This document shows positions 10,503-20,512 of a stretch of 64,000 nucleotides of DNA, in pieces; position 1 is the first letter of the stretch; each line of letters starts with the position of its first letter. This stretch comes from Saccharomycopsis fibuligera x Saccharomycopsis cf. fibuligera (lineage: Eukaryota > Ascomycota > Saccharomycetes > Ascoideales > Saccharomycopsidaceae). Location of the stretch: the NCBI GenBank assembly GCA_001936135.1, contig CP012817.1, positions 1,550,001-1,614,000 of the forward strand, in the 5' to 3' direction. The notes under the pieces were generated by a model. The model was not told the DNA's origin, did no database searches, and saw only the letters and a program-made list of their open reading frames with translations. The translations under genes were made by a program, and so were the position numbers.

Positions 10503-11111
10503 TTTTTTTTTCATTTTAAAATCTGACATTCTTGTGCTTGTCTATTTGCTCGATGTGCTCCATCGAAACTTAGTAAATAATGTCGGAATATGTTAAAGAC
10601 TTTTATAGATAACATCACAGTTTGAAATAACAACCAAAAAAATTTGCATAATTCTCAAAAACCACAACCTGAGTAGAATAGTAAAACAGGTAAACGACCC
10701 ATGTGTATGAGCTTACCTTAGCTTGATAAAGGAAAACGAGAAGTCGAAATTGCTATATAAGTTGGATCATTATGAGAAAAGCAACAAATTGGTAGACAGA
10801 TAGAGTTATTGAGAGTGAAATTAGTTATGTAAACATAGTTGCGCTTCTCAGCTCTCTAAGGCATGGACCAGCTATAATCAAAAATATATCCACTCTTTTG
10901 ATAAAAAATGTGTTTCAAACAAGTGATTCTGTCTTGCTGCGAATATATTGGCAACCTAACGCACACGTAATTACTAAGGTAACCAATATCAAAGGTATGA
11001 TGGAAAATTTTTATCGCAAGACAAGAGTAGTGAATATAGTCACTATATACTCCGACATTATTTGTATACGGTTCAGCCCAATAATGTCACAGATTTGTTA
11101 TTATTTAGTTA
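10503..11111. other. Intergenic stretch between tRNA-Gly and the LTR pair
   Basis: This is AT-rich sequence without a recognisable gene. The piece at about 11040-11110 (TATACGGTTCAGCCCAATA) resembles the middle of the LTR family, so more decayed LTR material is likely. Confidence 0.4.
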
Positions 11112-11395
11112 CGGAATACTGACATCTCAGGGTTCATGTTTTAGAGGTAAAAGCCTTGTATTTCAAATATAACTAATAATAAATATATAAAAATATTGGG
11201 GTTAGACCCTCTTTAAATAATCATCAGACTGAATACAAAACATATTTGTGATTCGAGATTAACAGTAGTAAATACGTATAACTTGCACCAAGATAAAAGA
11301 TCCGCGAAGTTATTCAGTAATAAATATTGGTTAACTGTATTCAGGTTTGTTGGTCAAGAACTCAATGTTCGTCATATTGAATTAACAAGGCTTTT
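11112..11395 (-). mobile_element. Degenerate LTR fragment C (inverted relative to D)
   Basis: This segment is the reverse complement of fragment D over most of its length. Shared pieces are CGGAATACTGACATCTCAGG, GAGGTAAAAGCCTT, ATAAATATATAAAAATATTG, and AACTGTATTCRGGTTTGTTGG followed by AACTCAATGTTCGTC. It belongs to the same family as LTRs A and B. Confidence 0.65.
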
Positions 11396-11464
11396 ACATT
11401 CAATAACAATGAACGATAAGATATCAGCATTCCTTGATTTTTGACACTTATCTTAACGAGAAAC

Positions 11465-11792
11465 TGACGAACATTGAGTTCTAAACCAACAAACCCGAAT
11501 ACAGTTAAACAATATTTATTCCGTAATATATTGAGAAATATTGAGTTCTAAAATATAACCATCAGTGGATACCCAGAAGATAATATGACGTAATGAACAT
11601 ATTTCATAACTAATTATAGAATTTCACCTGGTACTATTTATAGATCAATACCAATATGGATTATTCAGTCTGATCAATATTTATACATGGTCCAACCCAA
11701 TATTTTTATATATTTATTATTAGTTAGTTAGATTGGAAATAAAAGGCTTTTACCTCTAAAGACATGAGCCCTGAGATGTCAGTATTCCGTAT
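11465..11792 (+). mobile_element. Degenerate LTR fragment D
   Basis: It begins near GACGAACATTGAGTTCTAA, as inside LTR B, carries TGGTCCAACCCAATATTTTT and ends near CTGAGATGTCAGTATTCCG. Its orientation matches LTRs A and B. It forms a large inverted repeat with fragment C around a spacer of about 70 bases. It lies about 95 bases upstream of tRNA-Met. Confidence 0.65.
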
Positions 11793-11886
11793 GAAACTTA
11801 CCAAAATTAGATTGTATAGAGAAAAATTCTAACTCAGAAAAACAACCAAAAATCCAGTTTTGAATTGAAAAACAACAGCCAGTGCT

Positions 11887-11972
11887 GTTCTCGTGGCCCA
11901 GTTGGTTAAGGCGTCAGTCTCATACTGAGCAGAGAAATCTGAAGATCGCGAGTTCGACTCTCGCCGAGAGCA
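11887..11972 (+). tRNA. tRNA-Met (CAT), elongator type, with 12-nt intron
   Basis: The acceptor strands GTTCTCG and CGAGAGC pair fully (one G-T), with discriminator A. The D arm is GCCCAGTTGGTTAAGGC. The anticodon stem starts TCAGT, with loop CTCATA, so the anticodon CAT is at 11921-11923. A 12-base insertion after position 37 (11925-11936, CTGAGCAGAGAA) removes cleanly to give loop CTCATAA and 3' strand TCTGA, as in yeast elongator tRNA-Met. The T arm is GCGAGTTCGACTCTCGC and an oligo-T terminator follows. It lacks the GGG/CCC anticodon stem of the initiator. S. cerevisiae tRNA-Met genes have no intron, so the intron is lineage-specific. Confidence 0.88.
11925..11936 (+). other. Predicted intron of tRNA-Met
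   Basis: These twelve bases lie immediately 3' of purine 37, the canonical nuclear tRNA intron position. The exact boundary could shift by a base because A residues flank the junction. Confidence 0.75.
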
Positions 11973-12558
11973 CTTTTTTTGCTATTATAACTATTTTGTT
12001 CAACATCTGATTGCGCGGTGTGACCAAGATCCTCATGGTGATCTTTTTATTTGAGTTCTTTTCACAAAGATATTCATCTTTTGTTTGCAGTTTGGTGTCA
12101 ACAGCTGTCTGTGCTCGGAATACGCAGGCCGACTACGTAGAAGTATGAAATTTTTTAAAGCTGTTTTTCCTCTTTTATTGAATCTAATGACTAAACATAA
12201 ATTAGCGCAGCAGTAATATTTGAACAAGAATGAATAAATAAAAAATAAATAAATGAAAAAGTAAATGAAAAAACTACTATGTAAAGGGTGTTAGGAGTAA
12301 ACCATTACTAAAAAACCAAAATGAAAATAAGCATGCGAAATGACTGAATAACCGCAAAGGATCTGAAATGAAGTGAAGTAAAACCATAAAAAAAAAAGAT
12401 GGAGGAAACGGCAAAGGTTCTCATGTGCTTGACATGACCCTCTGAGTATACGCACCTGGCGCTTTCAGGATTTTTCTTATTTGATGATTGAGCAAGAGAG
12501 CGGTATGTGAGACAAAGTAAAGCAAATTCCGAACTGCAACAAAAGATTGATGTCTCAG

Positions 12559-12603
<45 letters not shown>

Positions 12604-12632
12604 TTAGATAAAGTTCAGCAAAGTTGAATTAG
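11973..12632. other. Intergenic region downstream of SUN copy 1
   Basis: No gene is seen. It contains the Pol III terminator of tRNA-Met, AT-rich sequence and a 34-base T run (12567-12600) shortly before the SUN stop codon on the opposite strand. Confidence 0.5.
12567..12600. repeat. Poly-T tract (34 bases)
   Basis: This is an uninterrupted T run on the + strand. In the sense of SUN copy 1 it is a poly-A stretch just downstream of the stop codon. Confidence 0.9.
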
Positions 12633-13850
12633 CTAGTAGAAGACAAAGTTGGCAGAACCTTTAGTAACCCCAACCGTGCATCCGTCAGTGCCATCACCAT
12701 TATATTTCCCATTGATATAAGTGCATGACCCACTAAGAGTAGAGCCTTCAGTGGCTTCGATTTTGATCGAGTAATTTGGTGGAGTTTTGTTGTTTGGGTT
12801 TGGAATGATTGACAAATATGTAACACCATCAGTGTAACCTGCTCCCAAGTTGACTGGGGCCCAGTTCCCAATGCCGCTGCCCTCAGTACCCCAAATACAA
12901 CCCTTTTCAACATCAACCCCAGCATTGTTGACGTAGTACTGAGCAGAAGTAGACTTTCCTTGCCATTTGTAGTATGTGGAAGAGTCCACTACAGATATTG
13001 GTTTCGACTGTCCCTTGGTTAATCTTGTTGGAACACACATGTTCTCAGAGCCTGGGTAGTCAGTTCTGCATAGAGCAAGCACTTTGTCGAGCTTGGAGAC
13101 AGCGTTGGCGGTAGGCTTGTCCCATTCGCACAAGTAGTCTGTGTTTGTGTTGGTTCTGTACAACTTTCCATTTTTGCATACCAAACCTCCAATAGACACA
13201 CCGCTGTTTGGTTGGCTAGAAGGCCACTGGGTCTTGGACATACCAGCCTGACATGCGTAAGAACAGTAGTAGCCTTCTTTGCAGGTGGATGAAGCATATC
13301 CCCCCTCGTTCAAGATTGAGGCCCAACCGTTATATTGCAACCAGTCTAAAGAAATGACACCGTTGCCGGTGGGAACCGCATCACAAGACAAAGTACCATC
13401 TTTGAACTTTGACGGGGTGCTACGAGATTTCAAGTCACCATCAATGGATGAAGTAGAAGTAGAACTTGAATCGGAAGAAGCAGACGTGGCAATGGACGTA
13501 GACGGGTCAGCAAGGGAAGAAGCAGCGGCGGCAGCAGAAGTAGCAGCAGGATTGACTGCTTTATTTTGCACATCTTCTGCAGCGCTGGTAGTTGCAATAC
13601 TTGCAGTGCTGGCTGGAGAGACAGTAGTGGTTGGAGCCCCGGTAGTGGCTGGCGCATCGGCGGAAGTTTCGTCACCGTCAACATAGACGGTCACGTCGAC
13701 CTCATCAGTAACGATTTGACTGATGGTCTGCAACGTAGTGACAGCGGCGTCTCTCTTGCGGTGGTAGTGCGATTTCTTTTGCTGCATGACGGGCTCGGCC
13801 AACGAGGCGGACAAGAATAAGCCAACTGAAAGGAAGGTTTCGAGTTTCAT
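12633..13850 (-). CDS. SUN-family secreted cell-wall protein, copy 1 (diverged)
   Basis: The predicted protein has 405 residues. The first in-frame ATG is 78 bases further upstream, but the start at 13850 is preferred because it opens a clean signal peptide ([18 protein letters not shown]). A Kex2-type KR site follows at residues 32-33, then a Ser/Thr/Ala-rich linker, then the SUN domain over the last roughly 240 residues with its conserved cysteines, [33 protein letters not shown] and the ending [11 protein letters not shown] proteins (Sim1, Uth1, Nca3, Sun4; GH132) are wall-associated beta-glucan-modifying factors in septation and wall remodelling. It is clearly more diverged from copies 2 and 3 than these are from each other. 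Position beside ASF1 matches NCA3 in S. cerevisiae, so it is probably the ancestral-locus gene. Confidence 0.93.
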   Translation of the reverse strand: MKLETFLSVGLFLSASLAEPVMQQKKSHYHRKRDAAVTTLQTISQIVTDEVDVTVYVDGDETSADAPATTGAPTTTVSPASTASIATTSAAEDVQNKAVNPAATSAAAAASSLADPSTSIATSASSDSSSTSTSSIDGDLKSRSTPSKFKDGTLSCDAVPTGNGVISLDWLQYNGWASILNEGGYASSTCKEGYYCSYACQAGMSKTQWPSSQPNSGVSIGGLVCKNGKLYRTNTNTDYLCEWDKPTANAVSKLDKVLALCRTDYPGSENMCVPTRLTKGQSKPISVVDSSTYYKWQGKSTSAQYYVNNAGVDVEKGCIWGTEGSGIGNWAPVNLGAGYTDGVTYLSIIPNPNNKTPPNYSIKIEATEGSTLSGSCTYINGKYNGDGTDGCTVGVTKGSANFVFY

Positions 13851-14677
13851 TTTTCCAGCTTTGCTATTGGGGTGTGTTTGGACTCTGGAGGACGTTTTTC
13901 TGCTCCTGATAATACGGGGTAAAAGCAAATTTATTGTTTGCTGAGAGAAGGGGGAAGCTTGTCGGTGGTGCTATAAAGGAGTGAATGACAAAGGTCCCGG
14001 TGCGGCTTGGTTTAAAAGAGTGACTAAAGTTGAGTTTGAGTTTGAGTTTGAACTTGATCGCTGTAGGTCAATAGGCAAGCAGAGAGAAAGAGAGGACAGA
14101 AGCTGATTATAAGATACAAGTGCTGTGTGCCGTAAAATGGGCCCGGACAAGACAAGTTTGATGTTATATATAACATTCCGCAGGCCAAAAAGATACCAGC
14201 GTCTTGCAAAGTGTCTGAGAGAACTGCACTGCCATACGTCTAGCTTGCATAGCTCAGATGTGCAGAACGAGCTCCCACCCCCCATACACGAAGGCAAAAA
14301 TGCCTTTTGAGTGGCACTTGAGCTAGTGGGCTAGTGGGCTAGTCTAACCAAACCCTAGGACAGCATTCATCGTGCTTATAGCGTGCTAGCGTGCCACCGC
14401 AAGGCAGTCGGAAACATAAAAGCCGCTGGCGCCCATGAATATGGCTGCCGCGAGAGGAGACCCAGCAGATGGTTGCCGCCCAAAAATAGCAGGCAGCCAG
14501 CTCTGGGCAGCTTGCTCTGGGCAGATGGCTGGTTGCCCCATACAGGAAGCGCCGCCAAAGAGCTAGTGAAGGGTGCAATTTGTGGTATTTCAATGCATGC
14601 ATGGTGGGTTTTCTCGAGCGTTTCCCACAGTGTTGCCCGAGGCGGCGACCCATCGCGGAGGACGGAATGCGCCCGAG

Positions 14678-14691
14678 TGCTCACGTGAGCA
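14678..14691. promoter_or_regulatory. Perfect 14-bp palindrome with CACGTG core
   Basis: TGCTCACGTGAGCA is a perfect palindrome containing TCACGTGA, the preferred Cbf1-type E-box. It lies about 830 bases upstream of SUN copy 1. Confidence 0.5.
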
Positions 14692-14989
14692 TATGCACAT
14701 TCCCCAACATGGCTCCTGAGGTGCCCAACGCCCCATGATGAGGAGGGCGAGAGAGCAGTGGGCTGCCCAGCCGGGTGTTCTGCTACGCAGAAGGATCACA
14801 TACAGGATGGCCGTTTCTTGGAACAAACATAAGAAGACCCCGGGCGGGAAGCCGCAGGAGTGCCAGCGTACAGATATAAGAGGAAGTAAAAGGCACATAC
14901 GATCGATGCGCAAAATATCAAAGCAAAGAAAACAAACAAACCAATAGCCAGAATTGAAAAAACAGTACGTCACGAAAAGACAACAGAAC

Positions 14990-15070
14990 AAAACAAGACA
15001 AAACAAGACAAAACAAGACAAGACCAAACCAAAGCAAACCAAAGCAAACCAAAGCAAGCCAAAGCAAGCC
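14990..15070. repeat. ACAAAACAAG / CCAAAGCAAA tandem repeats
   Basis: Two successive tandem arrays, ACAAAACAAG-type units then CCAAAGCAAA-type units, occupy the 3' flank of SUN copy 2. Sense transcripts of copy 2 would carry TTTGCTTTGG-type repeats in their 3' UTR. Confidence 0.75.
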
Positions 15071-15158
15071 ACAAAGTTGATTGTAAAAGACCAGCCCTCA
15101 CAAACGCACCAGACTCGGGCGACAACAGGCCCGCCAACAAAAGGCCATGATCCAGGTC

Positions 15159-16418
15159 CTAATTGTAGAAGACAAAGTTAGCAGAGCCCTTGGTGACAGA
15201 AACGGTACAGCCGTCGGAGCCTTCGCCGTTGTATTTACCGTCAACGTACTTACAGTCGCCAATGACGCTGCCGCCGTCAGCAGCTTCGATCTTCAAAGAG
15301 TAGTTTGGGGGCGTTTTGTTGTTTGGGTTTGGAATGATGGACAAGTAGGTGACGCCGCCATTGTAGCCCGCGCCGAGGTTGACCGGGGCCCAGTTGCCGA
15401 TGCCGCTGCCCTCCGTGCCCCAGACGCACCCCTTGTCGACATCCACGCCGGCGTCGTTGACGTAGTACTGGGCAGACGTGGTTTTTCCCTGCCATTTGAA
15501 GTAGGTCTCACCGTCAACAACGGCAAGCGGAGACGTTGCGCCGCCATCTACCCTGGTTGGGAGGACCATGTTTTCGGAGCCTGGGTAGTCGGTTCTGCAG
15601 ATCGAGATGACCTTGTCGAGCTTGTTGACGGCGTTGGCGGACTGCTTTCCCCATTCACACAAGTGGTCAGCAGCGGTGTTGGTTCTGTACAACTTGCCGT
15701 TCTTACAGTACAAGCCGCCTCTGGACTCGCCGCTGCTTGGCTGGTCGGACGGCCACTGGGTCTTGGACATCCCGGCTTGGCAAGCGTAGGAGCACCAGTA
15801 ACCGTCAGTACAGGATTTCTTGGTGTCACCGTTGGAGTTGGTGACGGAAGCCCAGCCGTCAATGCCAACCCAGTCGAGGGCAATGACACCGTTACCGGTT
15901 GGGACAGAGTCACAGCTGTACTTTCCGTCCTCGAACTTTTCGGTTGGGCCAACGAACGCCTTCAAGTCGCCGGAAATGCCAGACGAGGCGGCGGCGGAAG
16001 CCGCGGCGGCGGAGGAGGAGGAGGAGGAGACGGCGGCAGCGGAGGAAGGAGAAGCGCTGCTGCCGGCGTAGTAGGAGGTTTCAAACGAGGAAGGAGCAGC
16101 AGAAGCAGCAGCAGCTTTGTCTTGGACATCCCAGCCAGCGGCGCTGGTGACCGCAGCGGCAAGAGTAGCATCAGCAGCAGCAGCGGCGGCGCTTCCGCTG
16201 GCATACACATAAGAGGTGACAGTATTTAGCACAGTAGCGACGTTTGCGTGGCGCTTCTGGTGATAGTGTCTGGCCGCTGCCGGGGCTTCGAGGGTGACAT
16301 AGTCGATTCTGTCTCTTGGTGCGTGCTTGTGATGTTGCGCGAAGCTGTCCAACGGTGTGGAACCTGCTGCAGAGATTAGCGCTGCAGAGGCGAAAACGAG
16401 GGAGCGGACTGGCTGCAT
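15159..16418 (-). CDS. SUN-family secreted cell-wall protein, copy 2 (GC-rich codons)
   Basis: The protein has 419 residues when started at the ATG at 16418. The frame stays open for 92 more codons upstream, but that part is a GAGAGT microsatellite and non-conserved sequence, whereas Met at 16418 starts a signal peptide ([20 protein letters not shown]). A KR Kex2-type site lies at residues 55-56, then an Ala/Ser-rich linker, then a complete SUN domain ([21 protein letters not shown] to SANFVFYN). The role is as for other SUN proteins, wall beta-glucan remodelling and septation. Codon usage is strikingly GC-rich compared with copy 1 and the neighbours. The SUN domain is nearly identical to copy 3 at the protein level, and parts are identical at the DNA level, which indicates recent duplication or gene conversion. 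Confidence 0.93.
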   Translation of the reverse strand: MQPVRSLVFASAALISAAGSTPLDSFAQHHKHAPRDRIDYVTLEAPAAARHYHQKRHANVATVLNTVTSYVYASGSAAAAAADATLAAAVTSAAGWDVQDKAAAASAAPSSFETSYYAGSSASPSSAAAVSSSSSSAAAASAAASSGISGDLKAFVGPTEKFEDGKYSCDSVPTGNGVIALDWVGIDGWASVTNSNGDTKKSCTDGYWCSYACQAGMSKTQWPSDQPSSGESRGGLYCKNGKLYRTNTAADHLCEWGKQSANAVNKLDKVISICRTDYPGSENMVLPTRVDGGATSPLAVVDGETYFKWQGKTTSAQYYVNDAGVDVDKGCVWGTEGSGIGNWAPVNLGAGYNGGVTYLSIIPNPNNKTPPNYSLKIEAADGGSVIGDCKYVDGKYNGEGSDGCTVSVTKGSANFVFYN

Positions 16419-16436
16419 ACTTTCGCGGTACGAAGG

Positions 16437-16437
16437 A

Positions 16438-16473
<36 letters not shown>
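16437..16473. repeat. GAGAGT hexanucleotide microsatellite
   Basis: About six GAGAGT units lie just upstream of the SUN copy 2 start codon, in its 5' leader. Confidence 0.9.
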
Positions 16474-16475
<2 letters not shown>

Positions 16476-18496
16476 CGATAGCAGAAACGGTGGACCAGCG
16501 CGAAGGAATGAGCAGATAGTTCTATAATGAATGGGCAGGAGGCAGAACTGAGGAGGTGCTTGTGAGCGTTTGGCAGGATGGCGGTGGTATTTAAGCGATT
16601 CAAACAAAGACAGCCGGCGGAGTGATTCCTCAGCGCTACTTTTCGATTCTGGACTCTGCAAGCTGGACGCTGAAAGCTGGACTCTGGGGGGCACGGCCAG
16701 AACCAGTCAAGCCCCTCCGGAACGACCGCCGAGTAACAGAACAAGGACGGCCAGCAGCTTATATAAGGGAAAAAAGGGCTACACCGCGCTTGTGGCGGGA
16801 TGATCCATATATCGCGGTTGCCACTGGCTTCCTTCCTCAAGTCAAAACACTGTAAAACAGAGAAGCGCCTTAGCCCGGTTTCAGATCCGCCTGCCGCCCG
16901 CGCCCGCCCCCAGAACCCGCGTCACGTGCCGACGTAGATCCGCTGGCGCTCTGGAGCAGCACGCTGTGTGCGCAGGCGGTCCCCTTTGGGGCAGCCGAGA
17001 AACCCAGAAGTAAGGATCGCGGCGGCAGCTCAGAGTTTACTTGGCTGCTGGCTTACTTGTTCGCTCTACACCGCACACCATCGCGGACGATAAGACTTCC
17101 TTTTCGGGAGCCGTGCAGGCCGAGGTCTCCCGGAACGGAAAACAAATGGGCAATTTTTGCACGGGCGCATATGCAGGCAGAAAACAGCCGCACTTTCGAA
17201 GATAAACTCTCGGGCTGCGACAGTTTTCGTTTCGCATCGTTTCGCATCGTTTCGTTTTGACTTTCTGAGCTCTGTCTTTCTGCTGCCCGAGAGCGATGCT
17301 GAATCTCGGACAGGCGACAGTTGCGATCTCTGCGACTGCCGTCTTCGGCAGTCCGCTGCCGCAACCGCTGCGGCAGCCTCTGCGAGGCGGTGCAAGCCGC
17401 ACGCCGCAATGCGTATACGCTCCCGTGGCTGGGGCTGGACCGCGTGGGCGTTGGCCTTCAAAACCAAGCAGGCAAACAGACGTTTCCGCGACGCTGCGGC
17501 GTGTGGGGGGCGGGAGGCCGCAAAAACGCAGCGCTTGGTGAGACGCCAACATCGTCGCCCAACATCGCGGCGCCTCTTGGGCGGACCCGCGCACCCTGGA
17601 GCTTTGCTTTCGTCCGGCGCTTCGCTGTGGCAAGACGCTCCGCGTGTTTCGATCTTTTTGGAGATTAGATTTCTTATTGTTTCTTTTCGTTTTGCAACGC
17701 TCTGAGAAAGCTAAACTTTGTTCGTCCTGGGGCTCTTTTTCCGGCAGCGTGATGCGTTGTCGGTCAGCTCACCGAGACCGAGAGTGACAACTGTGCTAAC
17801 ACAAAATTTTTCAGCATCGCAGCAGGCGGCCAGGCGGGCCGACTTGACGCGGCCCGTGCGCGTCTCCGCGGTGCGGTACCAAGAGCGATCGATATCCACC
17901 AGACAGACAAAATTTGTTACTCGCCACCGCAGTGAGCGCTCGCCACAAAGAGCTGTTGTTGACGCTGCCTCTCGGTTTCGTGGTTTGGCGCTCGCCGCCG
18001 CCAGCGCCGCGGCCGATGGCAGCACGCTCCACCGACTCGTGATCATGCTTGCGTAGCATTTCGAGAAGCGCCTCCAAACAGACCCGCACTTGCGAGAGTG
18101 TGGGAGTAGCGGGGCGCATGCTGTGATCACCTCTACTTTTTTACCAGGTTTGCTGTAATTTGTGACATTTGTCTCCATTACTGCTGACGAATCGCCTTTT
18201 TTTTCTTTTCTTTTCTGCTCTGTTCTGCCCTGTTCTGCCCTGTTCTGTTTTGTTCTGTTTATTTTTAGCCTTCGGTCTCACCGGCATTCTCTGTTTCCAT
18301 TGTTGTTTGTTATTGTTGACATTGTATTGGATTTTATTTCACTCTATTTTTTCGTGAAAATTTCGCGCCAATTCCGTTTCACTTGAACTCACTTGTTTGC
18401 TTGCTCGCTCTGCACATCAGCTACACCAAGTGACAATAGGAGAGACTTCTACATGAAATGTGTTTGCTGTAGTTGAACTTAGCACAAGCACGAAAT

Positions 18497-18568
18497 GTAA
18501 ACAAACAAGCAAACAAACCACGAATGTAAACAAACATGTAAACAAACATGTAAACAAACATGTAAACA
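18497..18568 (+). promoter_or_regulatory. Array of five forkhead-type GTAAACA motifs
   Basis: GTAAACA starts at 18497, 18526, 18538, 18550 and 18562. The last four are spaced exactly 12 bases apart in units of GTAAACAAACAT. GTAAACAA is the core recognition sequence of Fkh1/Fkh2-type forkhead factors. The array lies about 2.1 kb upstream of SUN copy 2 and 0.7 kb downstream of SUN copy 3. Confidence 0.6.
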
Positions 18569-19300
18569 AACAAGCAAACCGCGAGGCAACCGGTCCGAAG
18601 CTGGCATTCTCAGTCCTGCGGATATCTCACTACATGCGCTCAAAAGACAACAGTATAGATATCCAAACACTCTATTTTTTTAGGGGGAAAAAAAATAAGC
18701 AGCATTAAAATCTTTGTATATAGAGAAGAAAGCGAAAAAGAAAACAAGGCCTTGCGGAAACGAACCGAAAGCAGCCTTTGTGGTGTAGCATACTACTAGA
18801 CTCACCGCCCACTCCGATTACGTTCCCAAGTCAAAAACAATCGACGGGGCAACAAATAAGATGGTAGCAACAAGTAACCATGTTAAATAGTAGATAGAGG
18901 TAAACTAAAAAATAAGGAAGAGGAAATAAGGTAAAATAAAATCAAACTGAAGAAAACAAACTAAAAATACAGTATCTTTGTAGAAAAAAAAGGCCAGCCA
19001 GCCAGCAAACATGAAACCAAAAAGTCCATGCAACCCACCCAGCAAGGGCCTATTCTAAGGAAAAAGAAAACCATTTTGGATGAACTAAAAAAAGCATTCT
19101 AGATAGAGACAGAGAACAGAAACAAGAAGGAAACACACAAGCTTCTCCTGCCTATATTCTTTTCTTTATTTGGTATTGAGGAATAAAAAAAACCCTCACG
19201 AGTTCGGCAGAGAACCCATGGTGGTTTTTGATATCATAGAAATAAGCTTTGTCTCGCCATAAAATGTGAAACAAAAGATATCCACAAGAGCAGCTTAAAC

Positions 19301-20512
19301 TTAGTTGTAGAAGACAAAGTTAGCAGAGCCCTTGGTGACAGAAACGGTACAGCCATCGGAGCCTTCGCCGTTGTACTTACCGTCAACGTACTTACAGTCA
19401 CCAATGACGCTGCCGCCGTCAGCAGCTTCGATCTTCAAAGAGTAGTTTGGAGGAGTCTTGTTGTTTGGGTTTGGAATAATAGACAAGTAAGTGATACCAC
19501 CAGTGTAACCAGCACCAATGTTGACTGGGGCCCAGTTACCAATGCCGCTGCCCTCAGTGCCCCAGACGCACCCCTTGTCGACATCCACGCCGGCGTCGTT
19601 GACGTAGTACTGAGCAGACGTGGTTTTTCCCTGCCATTTGAAGTAGGTCTCACCGTCAACAACGGCAAGCGGAGACGTTGCGCCGCCATCTACCCTGGTT
19701 GGGAGGACCATGTTTTCGGAGCCTGGGTAGTCGGTTCTGCAGATCGAGATGACCTTGTCGAGCTTGTTGACGGCGTTGGCGGACTGCTTTCCCCATTCAC
19801 ACAAGTGGTCAGCATCGGTGTTGGTTCTGTACAACTTGCCGTTCTTACAGTACAAACCACCTCTGGACTCACCACTGCTTGGCTGGTCAGATGGCCATTG
19901 GGTCTTGGACATACCGGCTTGACAAGCGTAGGAGCACCAGTAGCCGTCAGTACAGGATTTCTTGGTGTCACCGTTGGAGTTGGTGACGGAAGCCCAGCCG
20001 TCAATGCCAACCCAGTCGAGGGCAATGACACCGTTACCGGTTGGGACAGAGTCACAGCTGTACTTTCCGTCCTCGAATTTTTCGGTTGGGTCAACGAACG
20101 CCTTCAAGTCGCCGGCAATGCCAGACGAGGAAGTAGAGGAAGAAGATGGGGAAGAGGAGCTAGAGGAAGCAGAAGAGTAAGCTTCAGAAGAAGAAGCAGC
20201 AGCAGATGAAGAATAAGCAGCAGATGAAGAATAAGCAGCAGAAGAAGCAGCGGCTTCAGAAGATGGTCCAACAGTAGAGGTGGCAGAAGCAGCAGAAGCA
20301 GCAGAATCAGCAGAGGAAGTTTCGGTGGTTGCTGCGGTAGAAGTGGTTTGAACACCACCGCTAACGTAGACAAGGGTGGTTTGGGTGACCAAAACAGTTT
20401 CGACAGCTGGTTCAGCTTCACGTCTGTGGTAATGGTGAGCGTGTTCTCTTGGAGCTGGAACAGCCAAAGCGCTACCGGCCAAAGCGGCGATCAAGGAAAG
20501 ACTGTACTTCAT
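19301..20512 (-). CDS. SUN-family secreted cell-wall protein, copy 3
   Basis: This 403-residue protein starts with a signal peptide ([17 protein letters not shown]), followed by a dibasic RR Kex2-like site at residues 30-31. A long Ser/Ala-rich linker (about 60-145) and a SUN domain follow, the domain being almost identical to copy 2 ([15 protein letters not shown] to SANFVFYN). SUN proteins are beta-glucan-associated wall factors acting in septation. The ORF has one plausible start. Codon use is mosaic: stretches identical to the GC-rich copy 2 alternate with stretches showing A/T third positions, the pattern expected from gene conversion. This is the copy nearest UIP5. It has the longest upstream region (4.1 kb). 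I do not assign SUN4, SIM1, UTH1 or NCA3 individually because these names reflect post-duplication paralogues. Confidence 0.94.
   Translation of the reverse strand: MKYSLSLIAALAGSALAVPAPREHAHHYHRREAEPAVETVLVTQTTLVYVSGGVQTTSTAATTETSSADSAASAASATSTVGPSSEAAASSAAYSSSAAYSSSAAASSSEAYSSASSSSSSPSSSSTSSSGIAGDLKAFVDPTEKFEDGKYSCDSVPTGNGVIALDWVGIDGWASVTNSNGDTKKSCTDGYWCSYACQAGMSKTQWPSDQPSSGESRGGLYCKNGKLYRTNTDADHLCEWGKQSANAVNKLDKVISICRTDYPGSENMVLPTRVDGGATSPLAVVDGETYFKWQGKTTSAQYYVNDAGVDVDKGCVWGTEGSGIGNWAPVNIGAGYTGGITYLSIIPNPNNKTPPNYSLKIEAADGGSVIGDCKYVDGKYNGEGSDGCTVSVTKGSANFVFYN

Larger units (their letters stand above)
13851..15158. other. 1.3-kb intergenic region between SUN copies 1 and 2
   Basis: This is the promoter of copy 1 plus the 3' region of copy 2. 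It holds a GAGTTT microsatellite (about 14033-14058), a GC-rich segment (about 14270-14870), a CACGTG palindrome and a purine-rich repeat at 14990-15070. Open frames within it overlap on both strands without any domain and are considered spurious. Confidence 0.6.
16419..19300. other. 2.9-kb upstream region of SUN copy 2 with GC-rich island
   Basis: No domain-bearing gene was found. It contains a GAGAGT microsatellite, a CACGTG at about 16924, a strongly GC-rich island (about 16560-18120), pyrimidine-rich sequence (18180-18420), a forkhead-motif array (18497-18568) and AT-rich 3' flank of SUN copy 3 (18660-19300). The frames at 17037-17633 (-) and 17157-17705 (+) overlap on opposite strands and have Arg/Ala/Ser composition explained by GC content. 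Confidence 0.6.

Noticed and set aside
13851-13928. Upstream ATG extension of SUN copy 1 (26 residues)
   Set aside because: It would bury the signal peptide. The start at 13850 gives a standard secretory N-terminus.
16419-16694. 92-codon N-terminal extension of SUN copy 2
   Set aside because: It translates a GAGAGT microsatellite and would put the signal peptide in the interior.
17037-17705. Long overlapping open frames on both strands in the GC-rich island (198 and 182 codons)
   Set aside because: They overlap in antisense, are Arg/Ala/Ser-rich from base composition, contain no domain, and GC-rich DNA has few stop codons.
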